NCBI GenBank assembly: GCA_041695045.1
Contig: JBGFRR010000071.1
Location: 1-16,183, forward strand
Origin: JBGFRR01 sp041695045
GTDB lineage: Bacteria; Bacteroidota; Ignavibacteria; UBA10030
Length of the DNA: 16,183 nt
Direction: 5' to 3'
The notes below the pieces were generated by a model. It worked only from the letters and a program-made list of their open reading frames with translations, was not told the origin of the DNA and ran no database searches. Both the position numbers and the translations under genes were made by a program. Shown here piece by piece: positions 1 to 6,553 of the stretch. Within the stretch, counting starts at the first letter, position 1. The number at the start of each line of letters is the position of its first letter.

Positions 1-1
1 A

Positions 2-469
2 GAGAAGACGCGCCTGGTCGAGTTTGGGCGTTATGCACAGCAGAATGCGAAACGACGCGAGGCGAAGCCTGCAACGTTCGACTTTCTCGGCTTCACACAT
101 TACTGCGACCGGACGCGGCGCGGATACTTCAAGGTGGGGCGACGGACGAGCAGGAAGAAGTATCGGCTGAAGATGAAAGCGATGACGCTCTGGCTGAAGA
201 CCGTCAGGAACACATACCCGATACGGGAGATGTGGGACGTGCTGAAAGCGAAACTGATTGGGCACTATCGGTATTATGGGGTGAGCGGCAACTATCCTCG
301 GGTAGCCCGCTTTTACTATGAGACGGTAGGACAAGCCTTCAAATGGCTCAATCGGCGGAGTCAGAGGCGGAGCTTCACGTGGGACGAGTTCCGACTCTAT
401 CTTGAGCGCTACCCACTCCCCAAACCGAAACTGTATCAGAACTTGTACACGCTGGCTCCGGTCTCGTGA
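2..469 (+). CDS. ltrA: Group II intron reverse transcriptase/maturase, C-terminal part (5' truncated by window edge)
   Basis: The frame is open from base 2 and ends at TGA 467-469, giving about 155 residues. It starts inside the region after the RT catalytic core (EKTRLVEFGRYA, then FDFLGFTHYC), a stretch highly typical of group II intron RTs. The maturase/thumb X domain follows, rich in Arg and Lys, with the IGHYRYYGVSGN motif. The ending (LPKPKLYQNLY) resembles class C intron proteins that lack an endonuclease domain. In the family, the protein binds its intron RNA, assists splicing and primes reverse transcription during retrohoming. Whether it is active cannot be judged because the RT core with YADD lies upstream of the window. 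Its position directly ahead of domain V supports an undisturbed 3' half. Confidence 0.9.
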   Translation, partial: EKTRLVEFGRYAQQNAKRREAKPATFDFLGFTHYCDRTRRGYFKVGRRTSRKKYRLKMKAMTLWLKTVRNTYPIREMWDVLKAKLIGHYRYYGVSGNYPRVARFYYETVGQAFKWLNRRSQRRSFTWDEFRLYLERYPLPKPKLYQNLYTLAPVS

Positions 470-480
470 GTATCCTTGAA

Positions 481-513
481 GAGCCGTGTGAGGGAAATCT
501 TCACGCACGGTTC
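481..513 (+). ncRNA. Group II intron domain V (catalytic hairpin)
   Basis: The 33-nt element folds as the canonical domain V. The lower stem pairs GAGCCGTG (481-488) with CACGGTTC (506-513), and the upper stem pairs TGAGG with CTTCA across a short GAAAT loop. A two-nucleotide CG bulge lies on the 3' side. The catalytic AGC triad is present at 482-484. A domain VI candidate follows at about 520-543 (GG.T.GTGGAG with CTCTGT..CC, with unpaired A at 540-541 as possible branch point). Domain V is the most conserved part of the ribozyme, so its intact form suggests a recent insertion. Confidence 0.88.
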
Positions 514-567
514 TGCGAGGGATGTGGAGTAACCTCTGTAACCATAGTAACAAAAGGAGATACTGAC

Positions 568-915
568 ATGTCTACTCGACAAACCATTCTCAGTTTTCTC
601 TCGCTGCTGATTCTGGTCCACTTTAGCAGAACCGATGCATTGCATGCCCAATGGGTTCGTACCAACCTTCCCTATGGAGGTGGCCACATATTCTCATTAG
701 CCGTCAGCCCCGACGGGTCGGGGAATCTCTTTGCCGGAACCTCTGGCGGGGTGTGGAGACGACCGCTGTTAGAAATGGTTACCTCAGTGGAAAGGTTCTC
801 GACCGATGTACCGACTTTTTTCACTCTCAAACAAAATTTTCCAAATCCGTTTAATCCCAGCACGACGATACGCTACGCTCTTCCGTACCGTTCACAGGTA
901 ATGCTGGTTGTTTAC
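568..915 (+). pseudogene. Remnant of a T9SS-secreted beta-propeller-like protein (single blade, truncated sorting domain)
   Basis: ATG 568 is preceded by AGGAG (555-559) with an 8-nt gap. Residues 1-28 form a signal peptide (MSTRQ, hydrophobic LSFLSLLILVHF, then ALHAQ). Residues 41-64 read like one blade of a repeated propeller protein (IFSLAVSPDGSGNLFAGTSG). Residues 66-115 move directly into the linker and T9SS sorting domain (FTLKQNFPNPFNPSTTIRY). Normal relatives carry many blades and about 90 residues of sorting domain; here there is one blade, and the sorting domain fades after QVMLVVY. The frame stays open to 1377, but the later residues look like translated repeats and run antisense through thrC, so I end the remnant near 915. 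The likely cause is loss of blades by recombination plus 3' truncation. It lies immediately after the group II intron. A short secreted product cannot be excluded. Confidence 0.7.
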
Positions 916-919
916 CGCT

Positions 920-1139
920 TGGCGCGGTGTATGCGCCAGGCAGAGAGCCGCCGGAAGGACTCTGCAAAAACACAGGGAGGCTTGCAGGTCGTTCAGCGGC
1001 TTCGTTTTTGTACGCTCAGCGGGTTGCTGAAAAGCTCTGCTTCGTTGAAAGATCAACCGCAAAGGACGCGAAGAAACGCAAAGGAGTTGGCGCTCATTGC
1101 GTGCTTGGCGGTTCACTCAACCGCAATGAACGCTAAGTT
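920..1139. repeat. Repeat-rich spacer between T9SS remnant and thrC, with palindromes and CGCAAAG-type repeats
   Basis: No credible gene is seen in 916-1194. TGGCGC (920-925) pairs with GCGCCA (933-938), and GCAGAG (940-945) with CTCTGC (960-965). From 1055 there are tandem-like variants of ACGCAAAG (AACCGCAAAGGACGCGAAG, then AAACGCAAAGG). An imperfect inverted repeat follows: GCG.TCATTGCG (about 1090-1101) and CGGTT (1109-1113) against AACCGCAATGAACGC (1119-1133). A loosely related copy reads CCGCAATGAACGCTAAG (1121-1137). Motifs of this kind recur between genes in many environmental bacteria, so I read this as an intergenic repeat. It sits downstream of thrC, where a terminator would be expected, but no T-tract hairpin for the minus strand is visible. 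Confidence 0.6.
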
Positions 1140-1194
1140 TAATGTTTGGTTCGTTTGGGACAACGCAGGCGACGTGAGAAGGGAACACGGTGCT

Positions 1195-2478
1195 TTATCC
1201 ATCTCTGAGTATCCTCTTGAGAGCCTCATAGTTTGCCGGAATGCGAACGCTCTGTTTGGGCTTGGTGAGAGCCTCAGCAAGCGCAGGTGGAGGGGGGAAC
1301 GTCTTGCCGAGAGCGCGCAGGGTGACTTCGGGGAATTTCCCGTAATGTGCCGTCGCAGCAATGAGGGCAGAACCTGAGACTCGCTTCCGCGCGGCGAACA
1401 CACCGACCGCTGTATGCGGGTCGAGCACAACGCCGGCCTGCCCGAAGGTGTTCCGGATCTCTGCAAGCGTTTCTTCGTCACTTACCCGCCCGGCATCGAT
1501 GTCTTCACGCATGCGGTCGAGTGAGCCGCCGTAGAGGTCGAGCAGCCGCGCGAAGTTGCTCGGGTTGCCGACATCCATCGCGTTGGAGAGCGTTTGCAGC
1601 GAAGGCCGCGGGCTGAATCGACCGGTCTCGAAATACTCCGGCACGACATCGTTCTTGTTCGTCGCAGCAAAGAGTCTCCCGATCGGCGCACCTAAGTGTT
1701 TCGCGTACACCGCCGCCGTCAGGTTGCCGAAATTGCCGCTCGGGACCACCACCGTTGGCGGCTCAGCGACCCCCATCGAGCGCAGTTGTGCAACGCCCCA
1801 CACATAATAGATGATCTGCGGAATCAGCCGCCCGATGTTGATCGAATTCGCAGTCGTCAGCTCGCGCTCGATCGTGCCATCCGACAACGCTTGCTTCACG
1901 AGCCGTTGACAATCGTCGAACGGTCCATCTACTTCAAGCGCGTGGATGTTTCCTCCTAACGTCGTCATCTGCTGCTCTTGCAGCTTGCTGATCTTTCCGG
2001 AAGGATAGAGGATAAACACCTCCACATGGGGCACGTTGAAGAAGCCGTGTGCCACTGCGCTGCCGGTATCGCCCGACGTGGCGACGAGAATGGTCAGCTC
2101 GCGTCGTTCGCGCTCGAGGTAGTGCGAGAGTGTTTCGGCCATGAAGCGCGCGCCCACATCTTTGAACGCTAACGTGGGCCCGTGGAAGAGTTCTAACAGA
2201 ACGAAACGGTCGTCGAGCTTGCTCAGCGGGATGGGAAATGAAAGCGCCCGCTCGACGATGCGCCGCAGGTCCGGCAGCGGGATGTCCTTAATAAAGAGGC
2301 GAGCGACCTCCGCCCCGACCTCATGGAGCGAGGCGAGTTCAAACCGGTCAAGAAGGGAGGAAGGGAGGCGTGGGAACGATTCCGGCACAAAGAGTCCGCC
2401 GTCCGGTGCTAGGCCGTGCATCAGTGCGTCACGAAACCCGACCGCGGGCGATTGTCGATGGACACTGATGAAGTTCAT
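1195..2478 (-). CDS. thrC: Threonine synthase
   Basis: This 427-residue protein converts O-phospho-L-homoserine to threonine with pyridoxal phosphate, the last step of threonine synthesis in the cytoplasm. The PLP lysine is K106 in ELFHGPTLAFKDVGARF, a signature of the family. The SGDTGSA loop lies at 135-141, PSGNFGN in the middle, and NPSNF and a DPHTAVG stretch toward the C-terminus. Length and motif order match the E. coli-like class that begins with a short N-terminal domain (HRQSPAVGFRDALMHGLAPDGGLFVPE). The frame is open further upstream, but that extension is the antisense of thrB. The start at 2478 forms an ATGA overlap with the thrB stop codon (TGA at 2477-2475), which implies translational coupling and decides the start. 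No thrA is adjacent in the window. Confidence 0.96.
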   Translation of the reverse strand: MNFISVHRQSPAVGFRDALMHGLAPDGGLFVPESFPRLPSSLLDRFELASLHEVGAEVARLFIKDIPLPDLRRIVERALSFPIPLSKLDDRFVLLELFHGPTLAFKDVGARFMAETLSHYLERERRELTILVATSGDTGSAVAHGFFNVPHVEVFILYPSGKISKLQEQQMTTLGGNIHALEVDGPFDDCQRLVKQALSDGTIERELTTANSINIGRLIPQIIYYVWGVAQLRSMGVAEPPTVVVPSGNFGNLTAAVYAKHLGAPIGRLFAATNKNDVVPEYFETGRFSPRPSLQTLSNAMDVGNPSNFARLLDLYGGSLDRMREDIDAGRVSDEETLAEIRNTFGQAGVVLDPHTAVGVFAARKRVSGSALIAATAHYGKFPEVTLRALGKTFPPPPALAEALTKPKQSVRIPANYEALKRILRDG

Positions 2479-3407
2479 AGGAGCCGCGCGCCGTGGCGGT
2501 TCACGCGTGAGATGTACACATCGCATCCGACGTTGGCCGCGCGCTTGAAGGTCCGCCTCATCGTGTTGGCAATTGTGCGCGCCTGGCTCAGCGATGCGGC
2601 CACGGCGAACATCGAAGGCCCGGAGCCGGAGATCGAGCAGCCGGCGGCGCCGGCTTTCAGCGCCGCGGCCTTCACGTCGTGGAAGCCCGGAATGAGGTTC
2701 GCGCGCACAGGTTCGGCAATCGCATCTTCCACGCACTTCCCCACAAGCCGAACGTCGCCGCTCATCAGTCCGATGGTAAGTCCGCTGATGTTTCCCCACT
2801 GACGGATGGCGGTTTCGAGCGAGACGGCTTTGGGAAGCAGGCTGCGCGCTTCGGCCGTGCGCACAACCACGTGCGGATGCACGACGACCCACACGATGGA
2901 GTTTCGTACGGGGAACTTCACCACGTCTAACGGTGTGTAGCTGCGGATGAGTACAGCGCCGCCCAGCAAGGAGGGTGCGACATTATCGGCGTGGGGAGCA
3001 CCAGAAGCTTTGCGTTCGCCTTCGACGGCGAAGCGGAGAAGGTTGGAACGGGTGAGCGGCTTCGGCAGCAGCGCGTTCACGGCAACGAGCGCCGCCACGC
3101 TGCTTGCGGCTGAGCTTCCCAGTCCGGATCCGATGGGCATGTTCTTTCGTAGTGTCAGGGCAATGCCGAATGGGGGTTGTGTTTCGTCGAGGAGGAGAGA
3201 CACCACATGAGCTGCGACGTTGTTTTGCGCGTCGGTGGGGAGGCCGTCGGTTTGTCCTTGCAGGTGAAACGAGAGCTCTTGCTCGGGACGGCGCTCTGCT
3301 ACGGCAACGTCGCAGGGCCTGTCGATGGCGAGTCCGAGCACGTCGAAGCCGGAGCCGAGGTTCGAGATGGTCGCCGGAGCGAATGCTGTAACGGTTCGTC
3401 TGGCCAT
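2475..3407 (-). CDS. thrB: Homoserine kinase (GHMP kinase family)
   Basis: This 310-residue protein phosphorylates homoserine with ATP, supplying the substrate of the adjacent threonine synthase. Visible motifs are the N-terminal APATISNLGSGFDVLGLA, the ATP-binding GHMP loop MPIGSGLGSSAAS at about 90-102, and the C-terminal glycine-rich SISGSGPSMFAV. Length is typical for the family. The open frame runs much further upstream, but the first Met giving the conserved MARRTVTAFAPATISNLG start is at 3407, and upstream residues are antisense to the radical SAM gene. No Shine-Dalgarno sequence precedes it. A sigma70-like promoter only about 12 bases upstream would give a nearly leaderless transcript. 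thrB and thrC form a two-gene operon by ATGA overlap, and the operon diverges from the PflX-like gene. Confidence 0.95.
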   Translation of the reverse strand: MARRTVTAFAPATISNLGSGFDVLGLAIDRPCDVAVAERRPEQELSFHLQGQTDGLPTDAQNNVAAHVVSLLLDETQPPFGIALTLRKNMPIGSGLGSSAASSVAALVAVNALLPKPLTRSNLLRFAVEGERKASGAPHADNVAPSLLGGAVLIRSYTPLDVVKFPVRNSIVWVVVHPHVVVRTAEARSLLPKAVSLETAIRQWGNISGLTIGLMSGDVRLVGKCVEDAIAEPVRANLIPGFHDVKAAALKAGAAGCSISGSGPSMFAVAASLSQARTIANTMRRTFKRAANVGCDVYISRVNRHGARLL

Positions 3408-3418
3408 AGAAGTGGCGT

Positions 3419-3446
3419 AATGTAGGGAACGATTGGCTGATTTCAA
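3419..3446 (-). promoter_or_regulatory. Putative promoter of thrBC
   Basis: On the minus strand TTGAAA (3446-3441) and TACATT (3424-3419) are separated by 16 bases. They match the sigma70 boxes at 5/6 and 4/6 positions. The predicted transcription start falls around 3412, about five bases before the thrB ATG, which would explain the absence of a ribosome binding site. This is judged by eye only. Confidence 0.35.
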
Positions 3447-3490
3447 ACGGCCTCCGTGCGGCCCCTCTTCCATTCGTTCTCGCGTATGAG

Positions 3491-3498
3491 TATATTTG
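3491..3498 (+). promoter_or_regulatory. Possible Bacteroidota-type -7 element upstream of the PflX-like gene
   Basis: TATATTTG matches the TAnnTTTG element of Bacteroidota promoters and also contains a good sigma70 -10 (TATATT, 5/6). It lies 31 bases before ATG 3522, leaving room for a short leader that contains the AGGAGG at 3510-3515. No convincing -33/-35 element is seen upstream, so the call is weak. Confidence 0.3.
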
Positions 3499-3521
3499 TT
3501 TTGCAGTACAGGAGGCGTGCG

Positions 3522-4568
3522 ATGGAAAGGATTGCAATTCCCGTTGAACTCCACGGCAACGGACGGTTTGTTATCCCGCGGAGGAATTTTGTTCCTGCCT
3601 ATATCCGAACGTTCGAAGAAGGCCGGCTGAAAGAGAAGGCGGAAGAAGCCGTCGAGTTGCTGCGCGTGTGTCAGGTATGTCCCCGCAACTGTCGCATCAA
3701 CCGTCTTGAAGACAGGAAAGCGGCGTGCCGGAGCGGACGGCTCGCGCGTGTCTCGAGTGCGTTTCAACATTTTGGCGAAGAGGATTGCTTGCGTGGATGG
3801 AACGGGTCGGGCACAATCTTTTTTGCATGGTGTAACCTGGGCTGCGTATTCTGCCAGAACTTTGAAACCAGTCAGCTCGGCGAAGGCGATGAAGTCGCAC
3901 CCCGCGAACTCGCCGCACTGATGTTGGGCCTGCAAGACGCCGGCTGTCATAACATCAACTTTGTGACGCCGGAACACGTTGTGCCGCAGATCCTTGAAGC
4001 GCTCGTCATTGCCGTTGAGCGTGGTCTCCGCATTCCGTTGGTCTACAACACCGGTTCGTACGACAGCATGGAGAGCATCCGGCTGATGGATGGTGTCGTA
4101 GACGTGTACATGCCCGATTTCAAGTTGTGGGACTCGAAACGCAGTCTCACCTACCTTCGCGCAAAAGATTATCCTGACGCTGCGCGCAACGTTATAGCGG
4201 CGATGCATCGACAGGTAGGCGTACTGAAGGTGGATGAACAAGGACTGGCTGTGCGTGGCGTGTTAGTGCGACACTTGGTGATGCCCGGAATGCTGGACGA
4301 TACCAAGGAGATCATGCAATGGCTGGGAGAGTGTTCTCGCGACACCTACGTAAACCTCATGGACCAATACTCTCCAGCCTACAAAGCGAAGACCGAGATG
4401 CGGTACAGCGACATCAATCGACGCATCACAGATGAGGAGTTGTTGCAGGCATTCCGCATTGCAGTTGATGCGGGTCTCTGGCGCTTCGACACGCGTTGGC
4501 GATTCGCCATCCCCAAGTACGATTTTTTCTGGACGCCTCCGAGAGAACGGGTTTCCGCGTCAGCGTGA
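3522..4568 (+). CDS. PflX-like radical SAM protein (COG1313 type, putative pyruvate formate-lyase activating enzyme homologue)
   Basis: Start ATG 3522 has a perfect AGGAGG six bases upstream; an in-frame ATG at 3456 has none. The 348-residue protein has an N-terminal cysteine cluster (C50, C53, C57 in CQVCPRNC, plus C69). The radical SAM motif C-x3-C-x2-C follows at C104, C108 and C111 (WCNLGCVFC). Conserved downstream stretches include NINFVTPEHVVPQ, YNTGSYDS and VDVYMPDFKLWD. This arrangement is typical of the PflX/COG1313 family, whose members bind a 4Fe-4S cluster and S-adenosylmethionine; a true partner enzyme is not established for most of them. No pyruvate formate-lyase gene is in the window. 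The gene is divergent from thrBC, and nothing here links it to threonine synthesis. The family call is sure; the activity is open. Confidence 0.88.
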   Translation: MERIAIPVELHGNGRFVIPRRNFVPAYIRTFEEGRLKEKAEEAVELLRVCQVCPRNCRINRLEDRKAACRSGRLARVSSAFQHFGEEDCLRGWNGSGTIFFAWCNLGCVFCQNFETSQLGEGDEVAPRELAALMLGLQDAGCHNINFVTPEHVVPQILEALVIAVERGLRIPLVYNTGSYDSMESIRLMDGVVDVYMPDFKLWDSKRSLTYLRAKDYPDAARNVIAAMHRQVGVLKVDEQGLAVRGVLVRHLVMPGMLDDTKEIMQWLGECSRDTYVNLMDQYSPAYKAKTEMRYSDINRRITDEELLQAFRIAVDAGLWRFDTRWRFAIPKYDFFWTPPRERVSASA

Positions 4569-4603
4569 GGGATGGATCAAAGCAACCGGGCATCTCGTGG
4601 GAC

Positions 4604-4632
4604 TTGATAATTATCGTTGCAGTCGCTACTAT
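4604..4632 (+). promoter_or_regulatory. Putative sigma70-like promoter of the FmdB-type gene
   Basis: TTGATA (4604-4609, 5/6 to the -35 consensus) and TACTAT (4627-4632, 4/6 to the -10) are spaced by exactly 17 bases in the 123-base gap after the radical SAM gene. The start codon lies about 60 bases downstream. Read by eye only. Confidence 0.4.
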
Positions 4633-4691
4633 TGGATAGCGTCGTCTGTACAGCATGGGGGAGAAAATAATGCAGAGAGGAGGCGATGAAA

Positions 4692-4859
4692 ATGCCGACG
4701 TACGAATTCCGTTGCAAAGATTGTCAGAAGGACTTTTCCGTGCTCATGACGATCACCGAGTATGAGAAAAGTCCTTTACCGACCTGCCCCCACTGTAACA
4801 GCAAGAACGTCGGGCGGGTGTTTACGAGCGTTACCGTACAGACCTCAAAGAAATCTTAA
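4692..4859 (+). CDS. FmdB family zinc ribbon protein (small)
   Basis: This 55-residue protein begins MPTYEFRC, the near-invariant opening of the FmdB zinc ribbon family. It has two CxxC knuckles: C8/C11 (CKDC) and C32/C35 (CPHC). A second in-frame ATG lies six bases upstream (4686), but the AGGAGG at 4678-4683 is only two bases from it and eight bases from 4692, so 4692 is the better start. After the knuckles the protein continues with GRVFTSVTV and a Lys/Ser tail. FmdB was first noted as a regulatory protein in methylotrophs, yet most members have no proven role. It is preceded by a candidate promoter and followed two bases after its stop by a 16-bp hairpin. Confidence 0.85.
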   Translation: MPTYEFRCKDCQKDFSVLMTITEYEKSPLPTCPHCNSKNVGRVFTSVTVQTSKKS

Positions 4860-4861
4860 TG

Positions 4862-4896
4862 CATCCCGTCCCCCGACCTTGTCGGGGGACGGGATG
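4862..4896. repeat. Perfect 16-bp hairpin after the FmdB-type gene
   Basis: CATCCCGTCCCCCGAC (4862-4877) and its exact reverse complement (4881-4896) are separated by CTT. It starts two bases after the FmdB-type stop codon. There is no T-tract on either side, so it is not a standard intrinsic terminator. The GC-rich stem and tiny loop suggest a REP-like intergenic element or an RNA-stabilising 3' hairpin. Confidence 0.8.
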
Positions 4897-4927
4897 AACG
4901 TCGTCAACCTTCGTGGAGGAGCCTTCC

Positions 4928-5248
4928 ATGGCATACAGGTATGAACAACTGAGCACGATGACGGCGGTGGAGCTTCGCGCCATTGCGATGGAATCCGGAC
5001 ACGAAGAGCTCAAAGGCGTCAGCACGATGCACAAGGAAAAACTCCTGCCGCTCATGTGCAGAGTGTTGAAGATTGAGATTCCGCATCACCACGTCGAGGG
5101 GATTGACAAAACGGCCGTCAAGCAGCAGATCCGGCAGTTGAAAGCTCAACGCGACGAAGCGCTGCGGCAGAAGAACAAAGCGAAGCTGAAGGAAGTGCGC
5201 GAGCAAATCCATCGGCTCAAGCGCGAGCTGCGGAAACATCTCGTATAA
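4928..5248 (+). CDS. Small Rho_N/SAP-like protein with charged coiled coil
   Basis: ATG 4928 is preceded by GGAGGA (4915-4920) with a 7-nt gap, which beats the upstream in-frame GTG at 4913. The 106-residue protein has two parts. Residues 7-50 (LSTMTAVELRAIAMESGHEELKGVSTMHK..L) resemble the Rho termination factor N-terminal/SAP helix-extended-helix fold, a small nucleic-acid binding domain. Residues 58-104 are a highly charged helix with heptad-like hydrophobics (IRQLKAQRDEALRQKNKAKL), probably a coiled coil. There is no signal peptide or membrane segment. I do not recognise a named family. A nucleic-acid binding or chaperone-like role is an inference. It follows the FmdB-type gene and a strong hairpin, and could be co-transcribed with it. 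Confidence 0.75.
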   Translation: MAYRYEQLSTMTAVELRAIAMESGHEELKGVSTMHKEKLLPLMCRVLKIEIPHHHVEGIDKTAVKQQIRQLKAQRDEALRQKNKAKLKEVREQIHRLKRELRKHLV

Positions 5249-5342
5249 ACGAGACCTCCCTCCTCTTGAACCCCTCTTCGATTCCCCGTACCTTTGGCAG
5301 GTTTAATCCTGCGGCACCGACTTTTCACATCTCGAGCCTGTC

Positions 5343-6234
5343 ATGGCAGAATCTTCCCCCAGGGACATCTCCCAATTTCTTGACAATCTCTATCGCGCCG
5401 AATCGCAGCGTATCCTCGCAACACTCATTCGCCTGTTAGGCGATTTTGATTTAGCAGAAGAGGCGATGCACGACGCGTTCGCTATCGCTGCTGAACAATG
5501 GGAACGCGAAGGCATTCCCGAAAACCCGAGGGCATGGCTGGTTTCAACAGCCCGGTTCAAGGGGATTGATTCGCTCCGTAAACAGTCCCGCTTTGATGAT
5601 GGTTTGGAAGCTGTTTCGGAACGAGTTGCGGCGGAAACAAGAGATCCCGCCGAGAGGATTGATGACGTTGTGGAAGACGACCGGTTGAGGTTGATGTTCA
5701 CCTGCTGTCACCCCGCGCTTCAAACGGACGCGCGGATCGCCCTGACGCTTCGCGAAGTCTGCGGCCTCACGACTGAGGAAATCGCCCGCGCGTTTCTCAC
5801 CACTCCTCCAACACTTGCTCAGCGAATCGTTCGCGCCAAAGCGAAAATCCGTGATGCGCGCATTCCCTACGAAGTGCCGTCACAGCACGACCTTCCGGAG
5901 CGACTCGATACGGTTCTCCATGTCGTCTACCTCGTTTTCAACGAAGGCTATTTGGCATCCTCTGCGTCAGCTGCCGTCGCCCGTAATCGAGCTGAACCGT
6001 GCTGCTGCCGTAGCAATGCGGGATGGTGCGGAGGCGGGGCTTGACCTTATCAATGCGATTCTTGAGCGCGGGGAACTCACAGACTATCACCTTGCCCATT
6101 CGGCACGGGCGGATTTGTTGCGGCGGTTGGGGCAGACGACCGAGGCGCGAATTTCTTACGAACGTGCCCTTGCTCTTACCAGGCAGGAGCCGGAACGGAG
6201 ATTTCTGATAAGACGAATGAAGGAACTGAGTTAA
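5343..6234 (+). pseudogene. ECF42-like sigma factor with internal deletion and frame change
   Basis: The first 207 residues match the ECF42 type of extracytoplasmic-function sigma factors. Region 2 is at about 17-84 (YRAESQRILATLIRLLGD, AEEAMHDAFAIAAEQW, NPRAWLVSTARFKGIDSLR), region 4 at about 115-172 (LTLREVCGLTTEEIARAFL), then the start of the TPR-like extension (VYLVFNEGYLASS). The frame then runs into an unrelated Cys-rich tail and stops at 6044. From 5971 a different frame resumes the family's C-terminus (LPSPVIELNRAAAVAMRDG, YHLAHSARADLLRRLGQ, ending at TAA 6232-6234). Comparison with the usual ~410-residue layout implies loss of about 140 residues. A 233-residue product keeping both DNA- and core-binding regions could still be made. 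No Shine-Dalgarno is seen before ATG 5343. The family's usual partner, a DGPF protein, lies downstream at 6950. Confidence 0.82.
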
Positions 6235-6553
6235 ATTTTGATCTCGGTGATGCCGACGGTCAGCGGTTGTGAAAGCTTTGCCTTAAGCGCTGGAACCACT
6301 TGCTTTAGTGTCTTGAAGTGTTATCCGGGGCGTTGAGTACAAAAACAGTGATAGGAAATTTTTGGAAGTTTTGTTGATGTTCAAGGTTCCTGTCAAAGGT
6401 GATGAGAGCGTCGAAGTGCTCCGCCATCATCAACCTGATCAGTTCTCCGTTGCTTTTTCCGTTCCACGCTTTCTCCCGAACGGTGAACACTTCAACATCT
6501 TGAAGATCCTGCTTGAGCCTCTTCGGCAAGTTCTCGTCAAGCAAAAGTTTCAT
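6231..6553 (-). pseudogene. DUF5615 (PIN-like) toxin with a C-terminal frameshift
   Basis: The product from ATG 6553 begins MKLLLDENLPKRL, the hallmark of DUF5615 PIN-like toxins (putative RNases), and continues EVFTVREKAWNGKSNGEL and ALITFDRNLEHQQNF. In this frame it ends early after VLNAPDNTSRH (stop 6305-6307, 82 residues). One base shift at about 6320 restores a family-like tail, FKTLKQVVPALKAKL followed by 13 more residues, ending at TAA 6233-6231, for about 107 residues, the usual size. A single-base loss is the simplest cause. The acidic residues of the active site (D6, E7, later D54) are retained, so the shortened form may or may not be active. It overlaps the antitoxin gene by 17 bases, and its restored end overlaps the stop codon of the convergent sigma factor remnant. 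Confidence 0.78.

Larger units (their letters stand above)
1..551 (+). mobile_element. Group II intron (class C-like), 3' portion only
   Basis: The window opens inside a group II intron. Visible parts are the C-terminal third of the intron-encoded reverse transcriptase/maturase, a domain V hairpin twelve bases after its stop codon, and a plausible domain VI. The protein ends soon after the maturase X domain and shows no HNH endonuclease, which fits bacterial class C introns; these usually insert beside terminator hairpins. The exact 3' boundary is not certain: group II introns end in AY, and AT at 544-545 or AC at 550-551 would lie about the right distance from the bulged A of domain VI near 540-541. 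The 5' end is outside the window. Confidence 0.85.

Noticed and set aside
916..1377. Continuation of the frame opened at 568 to a stop at 1377
   Set aside because: The residues after about 915 lose all sorting-domain likeness, cross intergenic palindromes, and then run antisense through thrC.
2479..2892. N-terminal extension of thrC in the same frame
   Set aside because: It is low-complexity Arg/Ala-rich antisense of thrB; the conserved threonine synthase start is at 2478 with an ATGA overlap.
3320..3348. TGTCGA followed by CGAA within thrB as another ECF42-type promoter
   Set aside because: It lies inside a coding region, the spacer is 18 bases, the -10 box is imperfect, and no start codon follows at a suitable distance.
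3408..4241. N-terminal extension of thrB in the same frame
   Set aside because: It lies antisense to the radical SAM gene, has no homoserine kinase likeness, and crosses the intergenic region.
5297..5312. Small inverted repeat GCAGG-tttaat-CCTGC before the sigma factor gene
   Set aside because: A five-base arm is expected by chance, and there is no adjoining T-tract or promoter box to give it a role.
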